Position numbers and translations under genes: made by a program
Shown: positions 1 to 7,775 of the stretch, piece by piece
How the letters are laid out: each line of letters begins with the position of its first letter
Position numbering within the stretch: position 1 is the stretch's first letter
The notes under the pieces: generated by a model
The model's input: only the letters and a program-made list of their open reading frames with translations
What the model was told of the DNA's origin: nothing
Database searches by the model: none
Assembly: GCA_017622555.1 (NCBI GenBank)
Contig: JAGAQV010000016.1
Location: 58,605 to 122,604, forward strand
Origin: Clostridia bacterium
GTDB taxonomy: Bacteria; Bacillota; Clostridia; Oscillospirales; Acutalibacteraceae
Reading direction: 5' to 3'
DNA: 64,000 bases

Positions 1-1
1 C

Positions 2-52
2 ACCAAGGGTGAGTTAATGGCTCATATGTTCGGTACGGAATTTAACTTTTAA
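2..52 (+). CDS. 3' end of an unidentified gene (partial)
   Basis: An open frame enters from the left edge and stops at TAA 50-52. The sixteen visible codons end in MAHMFGTEFNF. A strong terminator hairpin begins at the stop codon, which supports this being a real gene end. The product cannot be recognised from so little sequence. Confidence 0.55.
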   Translation, partial: TKGELMAHMFGTEFNF

Positions 53-92
53 ACACCTGTTTGGGTAATACCAAATAGGTGTTTTGTATTGC
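51..92 (+). terminator. Rho-independent terminator
   Basis: The arms 51-64 (AAACACCTGTTTGG) and 71-84 (CCAAATAGGTGTTT) pair with a single G-T wobble around a 6-base loop, and T-rich sequence follows. It ends the partial gene at the left edge. Confidence 0.85.
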
Positions 93-117
93 TTTTTTAT
101 GAGCTCTATGGTAAAAT
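89..117 (+). promoter_or_regulatory. Candidate sigma-A promoter
   Basis: TTGCTT (89-94), a 17-base spacer and TAAAAT (112-117) lie between the terminator and the membrane-protein gene at 174. Both hexamers are imperfect, so this is a candidate only. Confidence 0.4.
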
Positions 118-173
118 TTTGAATGTAGGGTTTTAATAACCAATTTTTAAGTATATTTTTTGGGGGGCTAAAA

Positions 174-1148
174 ATGGAAAAATCGGGCGGAAAATTGTTT
201 TTAAACATAGTTAAAATACTGCTAAGCATATTTTTAAGCGGATTGTTTGTAATAATGGCATTTGTATTTCCTGTTTATTATGCGGCCGCAGGTATTGTTA
301 AACCTAATAACATTGCAAAGGTTGTTCAAAATATTGACTATGTTGAAATTTTGAAGGAATCTGAAGAATTTAATGCCGCAATGGATGAATTGGGCTTGGA
401 AACCGATACGGTTGATGAAATCATAAAAAGTGATGCGGTTGGCAATTTTCTTGAAGGCTTTGCTGATATTGTGACCGATACCGTGACAGATGACAGTGCA
501 GAGGACTTTAGCATAAAGCATATAAAGGAATTGGCTGACGACCACATTGACGAAATTACCGTGGTTTTAGAAAAACAGCTTGATAAACCGATAAAAACAG
601 AGGATGTACAAAACATTTTAAACGGAATGTTAGATGATAATGCTGATAAGATTGAATCTGCCGTAGCGAATTTTACTTCTGATAATCCTGCCGCAAATGT
701 TTATAAAACGGTACAAAAATCCTTAACACTTCCCGCAATTATAATTGTTACTTTAATCGAAATTATAATTTTGGGATTAATATATCTTTTGGGCACTAAA
801 AAGTATGGCGGATTAATTTGGATTTCGGTTGATTCGGGTATAGTTTTACTGCTTCTTGCGGTGGTGACTGTTATTGTAAATAGCGGTCTTGTAAACACCT
901 TAATTGACGGTATGCCAAGCTTTGTTTCAAACATTGCCGTTTCAGCGTTGGGTGTAATTACAAGTAAGCTTTTAATTGCAATGGCGGTTTTATTAATTAT
1001 TGTTGGTGCTTCAATTACAGCGTTTATTTTTTTAAGGAAAAGAGCAAAGCGCAAATTGGCCGCCGTAGTTGTAGATGAAGCCTCTACAGTTGAGGAAGCT
1101 CCCGCAGCAGACGAAGCCGAAATTACTGATGAAGCTATAACCGAATAA
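174..1148 (+). CDS. Predicted four-helix membrane protein with extracytoplasmic acidic domain
   Basis: The protein has 324 residues. A hydrophobic segment at about residues 13-37 is followed by a polar, acidic, probably helical stretch to about residue 185. Three further membrane helices lie near 190-212, 216-240 and 262-286, and the cytoplasmic tail is rich in Glu and Ala. The ATG at 174 follows a G-rich site at 163-168. The gene is monocistronic between two terminators. The architecture (helix, large outer loop, helical bundle) fits a surface-sensing or envelope protein, but no family is recognised and no function is claimed. Confidence 0.8.
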   Translation: MEKSGGKLFLNIVKILLSIFLSGLFVIMAFVFPVYYAAAGIVKPNNIAKVVQNIDYVEILKESEEFNAAMDELGLETDTVDEIIKSDAVGNFLEGFADIVTDTVTDDSAEDFSIKHIKELADDHIDEITVVLEKQLDKPIKTEDVQNILNGMLDDNADKIESAVANFTSDNPAANVYKTVQKSLTLPAIIIVTLIEIIILGLIYLLGTKKYGGLIWISVDSGIVLLLLAVVTVIVNSGLVNTLIDGMPSFVSNIAVSALGVITSKLLIAMAVLLIIVGASITAFIFLRKRAKRKLAAVVVDEASTVEEAPAADEAEITDEAITE

Positions 1149-1164
1149 GACTTATACTAAAAAT

Positions 1165-1197
1165 AGACCGACCGCTTTAAAATGTGGTCGGTTTTGT
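1165..1197 (+). terminator. Rho-independent terminator
   Basis: ACCGACCGC (1167-1175) pairs with GTGGTCGGT (1184-1192) with one mismatch and is followed by TTTTG. It separates the membrane-protein gene from the MFS gene. Confidence 0.7.
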
Positions 1198-1260
1198 GTT
1201 GCAAAAATTGGGACGTTGTGCTATACTTTGTGGGCAACAAATGTTTTTAGGGGTGTTATT

Positions 1261-2490
1261 ATGTCACCAAAAATTAAAATGCTTAAATACGCCTGTTATA
1301 CTGCGAACTTAACAATGTCGGTAGTGGGTAATCTATCACCAGTTTTGTTTTTGACCTTTAGGTCGCTTTACGGTATATCTTATTCGCTTTTAGGGCTGTT
1401 AATTTTAGTAAACTTTGTAACACAACTAACAATTGACCTTATTTTTTCGTTTTTTTCACATAAATTCAATATTCCGAAAACCGTTAAGGCTATACCCATA
1501 ATTGCGGCTGGCGGTTTTTTGGTTTATGCTGTGTGGCCGTTTGTTTTTCCTAACAGCGTTTATGTGGGGCTGGTAATTGGCACAATAATTTTTTCCTTTG
1601 CAAGTGGCTTAAATGAAGTGCTTATAAGTCCTGTAATTGCAACAATTCCTTCAGATGACCCCGACCGTGAAATGAGCAAGCTTCATTCGGTTTATGCTTG
1701 GGGCGTTGTGGCTGTTGTGGCAATCAGCACCCTGTTTTTACTTATTTTCGGTAACGAAAATTGGCAATGGCTTGTGGTTGTTTTTATGCTTGTGCCAATT
1801 GCTTCGTCTGTTATGTTTTTTAAAAGCGAAATTCCGCCAATGGAAACACCCGAACGTGTTTCAGGTGTAGTTAAAATGCTTAAAAACGGTGGCGTTTGGC
1901 TTTGTGTGTTAGCTATCTTTTTAGGCGGTGCCGCCGAATGTACCATGGCGCAATGGTGCTCGGGCTATATTGAAAAGGCACTTGGTATTTCGAAAGTGTG
2001 GGGTGACCTTTTAGGTGTGGCAATGTTTGCGCTAATGTTAGGACTTGGTCGCACACTTTACGCAAATCGTGGTAAAAATATTGAAAGGGTTTTAGTTTTG
2101 GGTGCAGTCGGCGCTACTGCTTGTTATTTAGTTGCGGCACTTTCAAGTATTTCGTGGGTTGGCCTTGTGGCTTGCGCATTTACGGGTCTTTGCGTTTCAA
2201 TGCTGTGGCCGGGTAATTTGGTTGTGGCGTCCAACCGCTTTACACAGGGTGGTGTATTTATTTACGCTTTAATGGCGGCGGGCGGTGACCTTGGGGCATC
2301 GGTTGCACCTCAATTGGTTGGTGTTATAACCGACTTTATTATTGCTTTTCCAAAAGCGGAAGGCTGGGCGCAAGCCTTAAGCCTTACGCCCGAACAGCTT
2401 GGTATGAAGGCCGGTATGCTTTTCGGCGCAATTTTCCCGCTTTTAGCAATTTTTGTTTACTTAAGGTTTTTGAAAAGTAAAAATAGGTGA
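1261..2490 (+). CDS. MFS transporter, sugar-permease-like
   Basis: The protein has 409 residues with about twelve hydrophobic helices, the size and texture of a major facilitator carrier. The opening (SVVGNLSPVLFLTFRSLYG) and the helix pair separated by a short cytoplasmic loop resemble the fucose/glucose permease branch. The ATG at 1261 is preferred because AGGGGTG lies about 8 bases upstream. An upstream in-frame start at 1216 has no ribosome site. No catabolic enzyme is next to it, so the substrate is unknown. A 40-codon frame follows 7 bases later. Confidence 0.85.
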   Translation: MSPKIKMLKYACYTANLTMSVVGNLSPVLFLTFRSLYGISYSLLGLLILVNFVTQLTIDLIFSFFSHKFNIPKTVKAIPIIAAGGFLVYAVWPFVFPNSVYVGLVIGTIIFSFASGLNEVLISPVIATIPSDDPDREMSKLHSVYAWGVVAVVAISTLFLLIFGNENWQWLVVVFMLVPIASSVMFFKSEIPPMETPERVSGVVKMLKNGGVWLCVLAIFLGGAAECTMAQWCSGYIEKALGISKVWGDLLGVAMFALMLGLGRTLYANRGKNIERVLVLGAVGATACYLVAALSSISWVGLVACAFTGLCVSMLWPGNLVVASNRFTQGGVFIYALMAAGGDLGASVAPQLVGVITDFIIAFPKAEGWAQALSLTPEQLGMKAGMLFGAIFPLLAIFVYLRFLKSKNR

Positions 2491-2497
2491 TTTTAAA

Positions 2498-2620
2498 ATG
2501 AATAAACCACTTGACCTATATAATAGTGACCGTATTAAGATAGCGGCGCGCCGTGGTATTGCAGGGGCGAATATTCCGTGTAATATCATCCCTGATTTTG
2601 AAATTGCGCTTAAGGGATAG
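2498..2620 (+). CDS. Small ORF of 40 codons, unknown
   Basis: ATG at 2498 opens a 40-codon frame (start MNKPLDLYNSDRIKIAARRG) ending at TAG 2618-2620, just before a terminator. The composition looks like coding sequence: mixed charged and hydrophobic residues, few Lys/Asn runs. It starts 7 bases after the MFS stop, and no clear ribosome site is visible. It may be a translationally coupled small protein or the surviving N-terminus of a degraded enzyme gene. No family is recognised. Confidence 0.45.
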   Translation: MNKPLDLYNSDRIKIAARRGIAGANIPCNIIPDFEIALKG

Positions 2621-2639
2621 AGGCCACAATAAATAATAT

Positions 2640-2672
2640 AAAAAACCGTCTTGCAACGCAAGACGGTTTTGT
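2640..2672. terminator. Bidirectional terminator
   Basis: Perfect 13-base arms at 2642-2654 and 2658-2670 (AAAACCGTCTTGC and its complement) around AAC. A and T tracts on both sides allow it to end the rightward MFS unit and the leftward zinc-ribbon gene. Confidence 0.9.
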
Positions 2673-2682
2673 TGTATATCTT

Positions 2683-3480
2683 TTATTTATCGCATAAATG
2701 CTTTGAAACAAGTATATTGCAAATTATAAGCGCTGCCGCAAATGCACCTTCCGATAAAAATCCAAACATATTGCCGCTGGTTATGTAGGAAACTGCAGAA
2801 AGAATTGAAAGCACGGCAAAAATTATTATCCAAGGCTGTGCTTTATTTACACCTACAAGGTTTTCTTCACCTGCTTCAGCACTTTTGTATATAGATTGAA
2901 TAAGTGCGTGAAGCTTTTTGCGTCCTGCTACGTTTAATATAAGCATTATTATGCCCAGCGCAATTAAAATTGCACCAAGGAACATTGCCATTGCTGAAAT
3001 TAAGGCAAGTACTGCGCCTGATACCATAATCATCGGTCCGAGCTCGTCGGTAATAAATTCTTCAATATTTAACCCGCTTAAAAGGGGAAGTCCCAGCATC
3101 ATTAATGAATATACAATACCGCAGAGAATAACCAAAACACCAAGAATGTTTTCAATTACGTAAATTGCATAAACCGAACCGCTTATAACCTTAATGTGCT
3201 TGTGTTCAACAACATTTTTTCTGCCGCCAACATAGGTTAGCCAAGCAAAAATTGTTATAAGCAGGGTAAGGGCATTAAAGCCGCCCGAAAGCATGGTGCA
3301 GCCAACACCTGCAGTTAAAAGAATGCACACAACAAAGAACAAATCGTCCTTAATAAAGCTTAATATACGGGGTGTGGGACATACAATCACAGGTTCATCG
3401 TCACGGGTAGATGGCTTACCGCATTTTGGGCAATAGGCAAAAGCCTTTGTTCTTTCGTAATCACAATGCGGACATTTCAT
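2683..3480 (-). CDS. Zinc-ribbon membrane protein
   Basis: The protein has 265 residues. It begins with a zinc ribbon of the CPHC-(14)-CPKCG type at residues 3-22. About six hydrophobic segments follow, at roughly 45-90, 105-140, 150-185 and 215-260. Such zinc-ribbon membrane proteins are common in Clostridia and mostly uncharacterised. It starts 20 bases downstream of the phosphodiesterase gene on the same strand, with a good site (AGGAGG) just upstream, so the two probably share the promoter at 4336-4364. The role is unknown. Confidence 0.8.
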   Translation of the reverse strand: MKCPHCDYERTKAFAYCPKCGKPSTRDDEPVIVCPTPRILSFIKDDLFFVVCILLTAGVGCTMLSGGFNALTLLITIFAWLTYVGGRKNVVEHKHIKVISGSVYAIYVIENILGVLVILCGIVYSLMMLGLPLLSGLNIEEFITDELGPMIMVSGAVLALISAMAMFLGAILIALGIIMLILNVAGRKKLHALIQSIYKSAEAGEENLVGVNKAQPWIIIFAVLSILSAVSYITSGNMFGFLSEGAFAAALIICNILVSKHLCDK

Positions 3481-3500
3481 ATCTTAAATTCCTCCTTTAT

Positions 3501-4313
3501 TTAAGGCAAATAATATTCAAAAATTGAAAGCCAGCCTTCCTTTTCAGCTTCCTTTTGACTTTCCTTCGTTCTAAGCGTCCAGCCAACCATTTGCATTTTC
3601 CAAAGCTTTTTGCAAAGAACGGTTGATATGTTTTTGCGGTGACTGAAATTATATGCCACAAAATCGGGTTTTGTTAAAAAGTTTAAAAGGCTGTTTGTAA
3701 GCAAAAGCTTTATAAAGAAATTTAATTTATCGTTAGTTTTAAAAAAGTTTTGACAAAGCTGACCACGAACAATTTCAGGTCGGTTTTTCTTAAGCCATAA
3801 AATACAGCGTGGGTCAAAGCTTTCAATACAGTAAGCGCCATTATAATCCTTTAGCATATCAGCAGCCGCCTTTGCCAAAGCGGTTTGGTTTTTAAGAGGC
3901 TTTAATTCTACAATAATTGGGGCGGTGCCATTGTATAAATCAAGCACCTCTTTAAAGGTGGGAATAGTGTCCTCCCCGTTTTCAAGCGAATAGTTTTTAA
4001 GCTCGTCAATGGTTAAATCCTCAATATTGCCTTCAGCCCCTGTGGTACGCTTTAATGCGCAGTCGTGAATAACTGCTAAATTGCCGTCTTTTAAAAGGTG
4101 AACGTCAAGCTCAATGCCGTAGCCCTTTTCTTTTGCAAGTCGAAAGGCAGTCATTGAGTTTTCAGCAACGCCGTTACCGTGAAGACCACGGTGGGCATAG
4201 TTAAAGCCCTGTAGCTCACTAAGCTTTTTATAACCAACCCTGCCACGAATGGCAAGTAAATATAGAATAATAAGTAAAACAACAGCAATAGCGGCGTAAA
4301 TCAATGAAATCAC
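3501..4313 (-). CDS. Glycerophosphodiester phosphodiesterase family protein, membrane-anchored
   Basis: The protein has about 270 residues: an N-terminal membrane helix (4-24) followed by a GDPD TIM-barrel. Diagnostic segments are AHRGLHGNGVAENSMTAF (catalytic His-Arg and a Glu-Asn metal site), ELDVHLLKDGNLAVIHD (metal Glu/Asp and second catalytic His) and IVELKP. The family hydrolyses glycerophosphodiesters to glycerol-3-phosphate and an alcohol, and some members act on lipoteichoic or phospholipid head groups. The start is uncertain: GTG at 4313 overlaps the ribosome site AAAGGGTG, while TTG at 4304 is better spaced. Only the first three residues are affected. Confidence 0.9.
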   Translation of the reverse strand: MISLIYAAIAVVLLIILYLLAIRGRVGYKKLSELQGFNYAHRGLHGNGVAENSMTAFRLAKEKGYGIELDVHLLKDGNLAVIHDCALKRTTGAEGNIEDLTIDELKNYSLENGEDTIPTFKEVLDLYNGTAPIIVELKPLKNQTALAKAAADMLKDYNGAYCIESFDPRCILWLKKNRPEIVRGQLCQNFFKTNDKLNFFIKLLLTNSLLNFLTKPDFVAYNFSHRKNISTVLCKKLWKMQMVGWTLRTKESQKEAEKEGWLSIFEYYLP

Positions 4314-4335
4314 CCTTTAATCAATTTGTGTAAAT

Positions 4336-4364
4336 ATTATACCATTAATTTTTGACGAATGCAA
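4336..4364 (-). promoter_or_regulatory. Promoter of the GDPD/zinc-ribbon unit
   Basis: On the minus strand TTGCAT (4359-4364), a 17-base spacer and TATAAT (4336-4341) lie just upstream of the GDPD start. Confidence 0.7.
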
Positions 4365-4393
4365 TTATATTAACCCTTAGGGCTTATATTTTC

Positions 4394-4422
4394 TTGACTT
4401 TTAGTTTTTGGCATTTTAAAAT
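4394..4422 (+). promoter_or_regulatory. Promoter of the GH32 gene
   Basis: TTGACT (4394-4399), a 17-base spacer and TAAAAT (4417-4422) lie 24 bases before the ATG of the GH32 gene. Confidence 0.65.
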
Positions 4423-4445
4423 TAAGGTGCGAATGGGGTGTTAGT

Positions 4446-5549
4446 ATGGATTATAATACAAAGCTTAAATACCATTTTAAAACCAAAAAGGGTTGGATAA
4501 ACGACCCCAACGGGCTAGTTTATTTTAAGGGCTGGTACCATTTGTTTTATCAGCATTGCCCTAATTATGAACATCCTAATTTCGAGCCGATGCATTGGGG
4601 ACACGCCCGCACAAAAGACTTTTTAAACTGGGAAGAGCTTCCCATTGCGCTTTATCCAGATGCGCCTTATGATAACGAGGGCTGTTGGTCGGGTACGGCT
4701 ATTGAAAAGGACGGGGTTTTATACCTTTTTTATGCTTCGATTCACACGAAATCGGGCCATACACAGCACACCGAAAGTGTAAGCATAGCCTATTCTGAAG
4801 ATGGCATTAACTTTAAAAAGTATGAAGGCAATCCAGTAATAAAAGGCTTCAATGAGTTCGGTGCACACGATTTTCGTGATCCCGCAATTACCCGCATTGA
4901 TGGGGTTTATTATCTTGTAATGGCGACAGGTAATATGGAAAAAACTAAAGCAAGGCTACTTTTATATAAAAGCGAAAACCTTTTTGACTGGCATTTTTCA
5001 GGCATAATGAGCGAATGGGACAACTGCATTTACGCTGAATGCCCGTCGTTTATGCCATGCGGTGATAAATTGTTGCTTGCCTGTTCGGTTTGCAAGGCTG
5101 ACTGGTCGCATTATTTTGAAATAAAGTACGGTCATTTTGAAAAAGATGTTTTTGTGAGCGACATCGTGGGCGAGGTTGACAAGGGCCCCGACCAATATGC
5201 CGGACAAATCTTTCGTGACCACAAGGGCCGCACAATTTTAATGTCGTGGATACCGGGTTGGCCTTATAAAAATTATAAGGAAAAGGATGTCGGCTGTATG
5301 TCGGTTCCACGGGAAATATTTTTGCGTGATGGTAAGGTTTGCGGTTGGCCCGTTGAGGAAGTTAGGTACTTGCTGAAAGATAATGACCCTGCATTAAAGC
5401 GTACCGAAAACGGTTTCGAGGTTGAGCGTGAGGGTAGGTGGACCGTTGCTTATAAGGGTAAAATTAATGACCTTAAAATTATTCGTGATGAATACATTAT
5501 GGAAGTGTTTATAAACGGCGGAGAGGAAATTTATTCAATATTGTTATAA
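4446..5549 (+). CDS. Glycoside hydrolase family 32 (beta-fructosidase / sucrose-6-phosphate hydrolase type)
   Basis: The protein has 367 residues and no signal peptide, so it acts in the cytoplasm. All three GH32 catalytic motifs are present: WINDPNG with nucleophile Asp20, FRDP with transition-state stabiliser Asp145, and ECPS with acid/base Glu198. It would hydrolyse terminal fructosyl residues of sucrose, sucrose-6-phosphate or short fructans. It is about 100 residues shorter than typical members (around 480). The propeller is complete, but the C-terminal beta-sandwich is reduced to a short remnant that still ends in the family-like strand EVFINGGEE. No PTS or fructokinase gene is adjacent. 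Confidence 0.92.
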   Translation: MDYNTKLKYHFKTKKGWINDPNGLVYFKGWYHLFYQHCPNYEHPNFEPMHWGHARTKDFLNWEELPIALYPDAPYDNEGCWSGTAIEKDGVLYLFYASIHTKSGHTQHTESVSIAYSEDGINFKKYEGNPVIKGFNEFGAHDFRDPAITRIDGVYYLVMATGNMEKTKARLLLYKSENLFDWHFSGIMSEWDNCIYAECPSFMPCGDKLLLACSVCKADWSHYFEIKYGHFEKDVFVSDIVGEVDKGPDQYAGQIFRDHKGRTILMSWIPGWPYKNYKEKDVGCMSVPREIFLRDGKVCGWPVEEVRYLLKDNDPALKRTENGFEVEREGRWTVAYKGKINDLKIIRDEYIMEVFINGGEEIYSILL

Positions 5550-5580
5550 AAAAAGCGGCTTTTTAGCCGCTTTTTCTTTT
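5550..5580 (+). terminator. Rho-independent terminator
   Basis: AAAAAGCGGCT (5550-5560) pairs perfectly with AGCCGCTTTTT (5565-5575) around TTTT. It ends the GH32 gene. Confidence 0.9.
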
Positions 5581-5615
5581 GTATCTGCACATAATATGAA
5601 CAGGAGATGATTTTT

Positions 5616-6542
5616 ATGTGCACGGCAGTAAGCTATAATAATTGCTTTGGGCGAAATCTTGATTTAGAGCACGGTTATAACGAAAGGGTAATTATTACTC
5701 CTAAAAACTATAAATTTAAAATGCGTTGTACTGAGGATTTTACACCTGGTTTTGCAATGATAGGTATGGCAGCCGAGGCTAAAGACTATCCGCTTTATTT
5801 TGATTGTATGAACGAAAAAGGGCTTTGTATGGCGGGGCTTAATTTTCCCAATAATGCGGTTTATCACCCGTTTGATAGTGGTAAAATTAACGTTACTCCG
5901 TTTGAACTTATACCTTATATTTTGGGTAAATGCCAAAGTGTGCTTGAAGCTGAGAAATTGCTTTTTAATATAAACCTTGTAAATGAAAATTTCAGTAATG
6001 AATTGCCGCTGTCACCACTTCATTGGATAATAAGTGACAGCAAGCAGTCAATCACGGTTGAAAGCGTAAGACAAGGCTTAAGGTTTTATAAAAACACGGT
6101 GGGTGTGCTTACTAATAATCCACCATTTTTAAAACAGCTTGAAGGACTTAAGAAATACGAACAACTTTTTGAACCCCAAATTCCAAAAAATAACGGAAGT
6201 GAAGACTATAGTCTTGGACTGGACGGGGTGGGCATACCAGGTGATTTTTCTTCACATTCTCGTTTTGTAAAGGCGGCATTTGTAAAGTACAGGTCACCTA
6301 AAAATTTAAGTGGCAGCCAAGCTGTAAATCAGCTCTTTCACATTTTGTCAAGTGTTGCCATGCCCAAAGGATGCGTTTTAACACCTAAAGGTGAATGCGA
6401 ATACACCCGTTATACCTCTTGCTGTGACTGTAAAAATGGGGATTATTATTTTACCACTTATGATAGCGGCCAAAAGATAAAAGCTTCTTTAAGTGATTAT
6501 GATTTGTGTGGTGATAAAATTTATTTGTGTGCCGGTGTTTAA
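5616..6542 (+). CDS. Choloylglycine hydrolase family protein (bile salt hydrolase / penicillin V acylase)
   Basis: An Ntn-hydrolase of about 308 residues. The start at 5616 gives MCTAV, exposing Cys2 as the N-terminal nucleophile after Met removal. AGGAG at 5602-5606 is 9 bases upstream, whereas the in-frame ATG at 5607 directly abuts it. Family residues are visible: GRNLDLE (Arg and Asp), the Asn of AGLNFPNN, LTNNPPF (oxyanion Asn region) and SRFVKA (Arg). Members cleave the amide bond of conjugated bile acids or of penicillin V. Motifs alone do not separate the two, though a gut setting favours bile salt hydrolase. No signal peptide is present. Confidence 0.9.
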   Translation: MCTAVSYNNCFGRNLDLEHGYNERVIITPKNYKFKMRCTEDFTPGFAMIGMAAEAKDYPLYFDCMNEKGLCMAGLNFPNNAVYHPFDSGKINVTPFELIPYILGKCQSVLEAEKLLFNINLVNENFSNELPLSPLHWIISDSKQSITVESVRQGLRFYKNTVGVLTNNPPFLKQLEGLKKYEQLFEPQIPKNNGSEDYSLGLDGVGIPGDFSSHSRFVKAAFVKYRSPKNLSGSQAVNQLFHILSSVAMPKGCVLTPKGECEYTRYTSCCDCKNGDYYFTTYDSGQKIKASLSDYDLCGDKIYLCAGV

Positions 6543-6727
6543 ATTGGGGTTTATCGCTTAGGCGAAATTCGGAATTCGTAATGCGTAATTCGTAATTATA
6601 CAACAATTTAATTGTGCATTTGTAGGGGAAACCAATGGTTTCCCGTTAATTTGGCGAATTACTGACGGGCGACCACTGGTCGCCCCTACATGTATGCATC
6701 TCCCCTATAAACTATAATTTGAGTGGA
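6543..6727. repeat. Intergenic palindromic repeat region (MITE-like)
   Basis: After the hydrolase stop there is a stretch with near-repeats of ATTCGTAAT (about 6570-6598). A 70-bp element at 6621-6690 follows, bounded by TGTAGGGG and CCCCTACA. Inside it are two smaller palindromes, AAACCAATGGTTT near 6629-6641 and GGGCGACCACTGGTCGCCC at 6667-6685. The composition differs from the flanks. It looks like a mobile or REP-type intergenic repeat and encodes no protein. Confidence 0.65.
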
Positions 6728-6729
6728 TA

Positions 6730-6764
6730 TAAAAAAATCCCCAACCAATCGGTTGGGGAAATTT
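6730..6764 (-). terminator. Terminator of the leftward membrane-protein gene
   Basis: TCCCCAACC (6738-6746) pairs with GGTTGGGGA (6751-6759). On the minus strand it is followed by a run of T residues, directly after the stop codon of the gene at 6764. Confidence 0.85.
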
Positions 6765-7546
6765 TATTTAATAGCCTTTGCAATTTCAATACAAATAAGC
6801 AAAGCGAGCAGGAAAACCACACAAACCGCAAACGAAATTAAAATGTCAAACGAAGCGGTTTCACTAAAAGGCATTACCAAATGGTATTTGCGTTTAATTT
6901 TTAAAAGCTGCCAAAGGTTTTTGCAAATTCTAAACAGTACAACAAAAGCACCAAAAAGAATTACACCTATGTATTTTAAAATTTCAAGAATAATTTTAAA
7001 AGCCTTTTGACCCTTGGTTTCTTCGAAAATTTCGTCGTCTTCATTTTTTTCGGCTCTTTTCTTTTTGTTGTTTTCAAGCATAAGCCTGAATGCCGAAACA
7101 TCTAAAACTACAACGCCGGGAATAAGAGGTAAAAGACCCCATAGATTACCGAAAACCAAAAGACAAACGCCAATAGCAATAAGCGGCCAGCCAATAACTC
7201 CGAAGGCAAGGTTCTTTTTAAGTTCCTTACGCTTTTTGGTATATTTTTCAAAGCCGTCACATAAAGCATCATAAAAAGGGGTGCCCTGCTTTTCAAATTT
7301 CTTTTCCTTTTTAATTCGGGAAAGACAAACGTCAACAACGGCGCCGCGACCTTCAAAGCTTTCCTTTAAAAGCTTGGCTTCGCCAAAGGTTTTGCAGTAG
7401 GCAACATTGGCGGTTTTGCCGTTTTCCAGCTTTTCGCCGATAGTTTGAATATCGCTGTCGGAAAGGCGGGTGCTAAGCTCTTCTAAAACCTTTTCGGGCT
7501 TTTTGCCAAGGTCTTTTAAAACAATGCAGTATAAATCCTTTGCCAT
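6764..7546 (-). CDS. Membrane protein with ribosomal L7/L12-C-like N-terminal domain
   Basis: The protein has 260 residues. Residues 1-75 form a soluble alpha/beta segment (DLYCIVLKDLG, then AKLLKESFEGRGAVVDV) whose pattern resembles the small L7/L12 C-terminal or ClpS-like fold. A basic linker is followed by two helices near 110-145, a Lys/Glu-rich cytoplasmic loop, and further hydrophobic segments near 185-210 and 230-258. No enzyme motif is seen. The L7/L12 likeness is judged by eye, and the function is unknown. It has its own consensus promoter. Confidence 0.75.
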   Translation of the reverse strand: MAKDLYCIVLKDLGKKPEKVLEELSTRLSDSDIQTIGEKLENGKTANVAYCKTFGEAKLLKESFEGRGAVVDVCLSRIKKEKKFEKQGTPFYDALCDGFEKYTKKRKELKKNLAFGVIGWPLIAIGVCLLVFGNLWGLLPLIPGVVVLDVSAFRLMLENNKKKRAEKNEDDEIFEETKGQKAFKIILEILKYIGVILFGAFVVLFRICKNLWQLLKIKRKYHLVMPFSETASFDILISFAVCVVFLLALLICIEIAKAIK

Positions 7547-7579
7547 TATAAAACCACCTTAAACTTCTTTTATGTGAAT

Positions 7580-7608
7580 ATTATAACAACAAAGCACATT
7601 TTTTTCAA
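7580..7608 (-). promoter_or_regulatory. Consensus promoter for the membrane-protein gene at 6764
   Basis: On the minus strand TTGAAA (7603-7608), a 17-base spacer and TATAAT (7580-7585), about 34 bases upstream of the start codon. Confidence 0.75.
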
Positions 7609-7659
7609 GTATTGCAAAAACCTGCGTTTTAAAAAAAATGAAGGAATAAAAATATTAAC

Positions 7660-7690
7660 AAAGCTAGGCAAAAATATATTGCCTAGCTTT
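7660..7690. terminator. Orphan hairpin between divergent genes
   Basis: Perfect 12-base arms AAAGCTAGGCAA (7660-7671) and TTGCCTAGCTTT (7679-7690). Both neighbouring genes point away from it, so it terminates neither. It may end a short unrecognised transcript or insulate the marR promoter from upstream transcription. Confidence 0.5.
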
Positions 7691-7703
7691 AATTATATAA
7701 AAC

Positions 7704-7740
7704 AAAACTTGTTGACATTTCAACAAGTTTTTAGTATACT
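7704..7740 (+). promoter_or_regulatory. MarR-gene promoter with overlapping 28-bp palindromic operator
   Basis: TTGACA (7712-7717), a 17-base spacer and TATACT (7735-7740) form a near-consensus promoter. A perfect palindrome with 12-base arms (AAAACTTGTTGA 7704-7715 and its complement 7720-7731) covers the -35 box. This is a typical position for repression by the adjacent MarR protein. Confidence 0.8.
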
Positions 7741-7775
7741 GTTTTTGGACATAATTAAAAAGGGGGGGAAGTATA

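Noticed and set aside
5050-5310. Long open frame antisense to the GH32 gene
   Set aside because: It lies wholly inside a well-supported gene on the other strand, lacks a ribosome site and has an unnatural residue composition.
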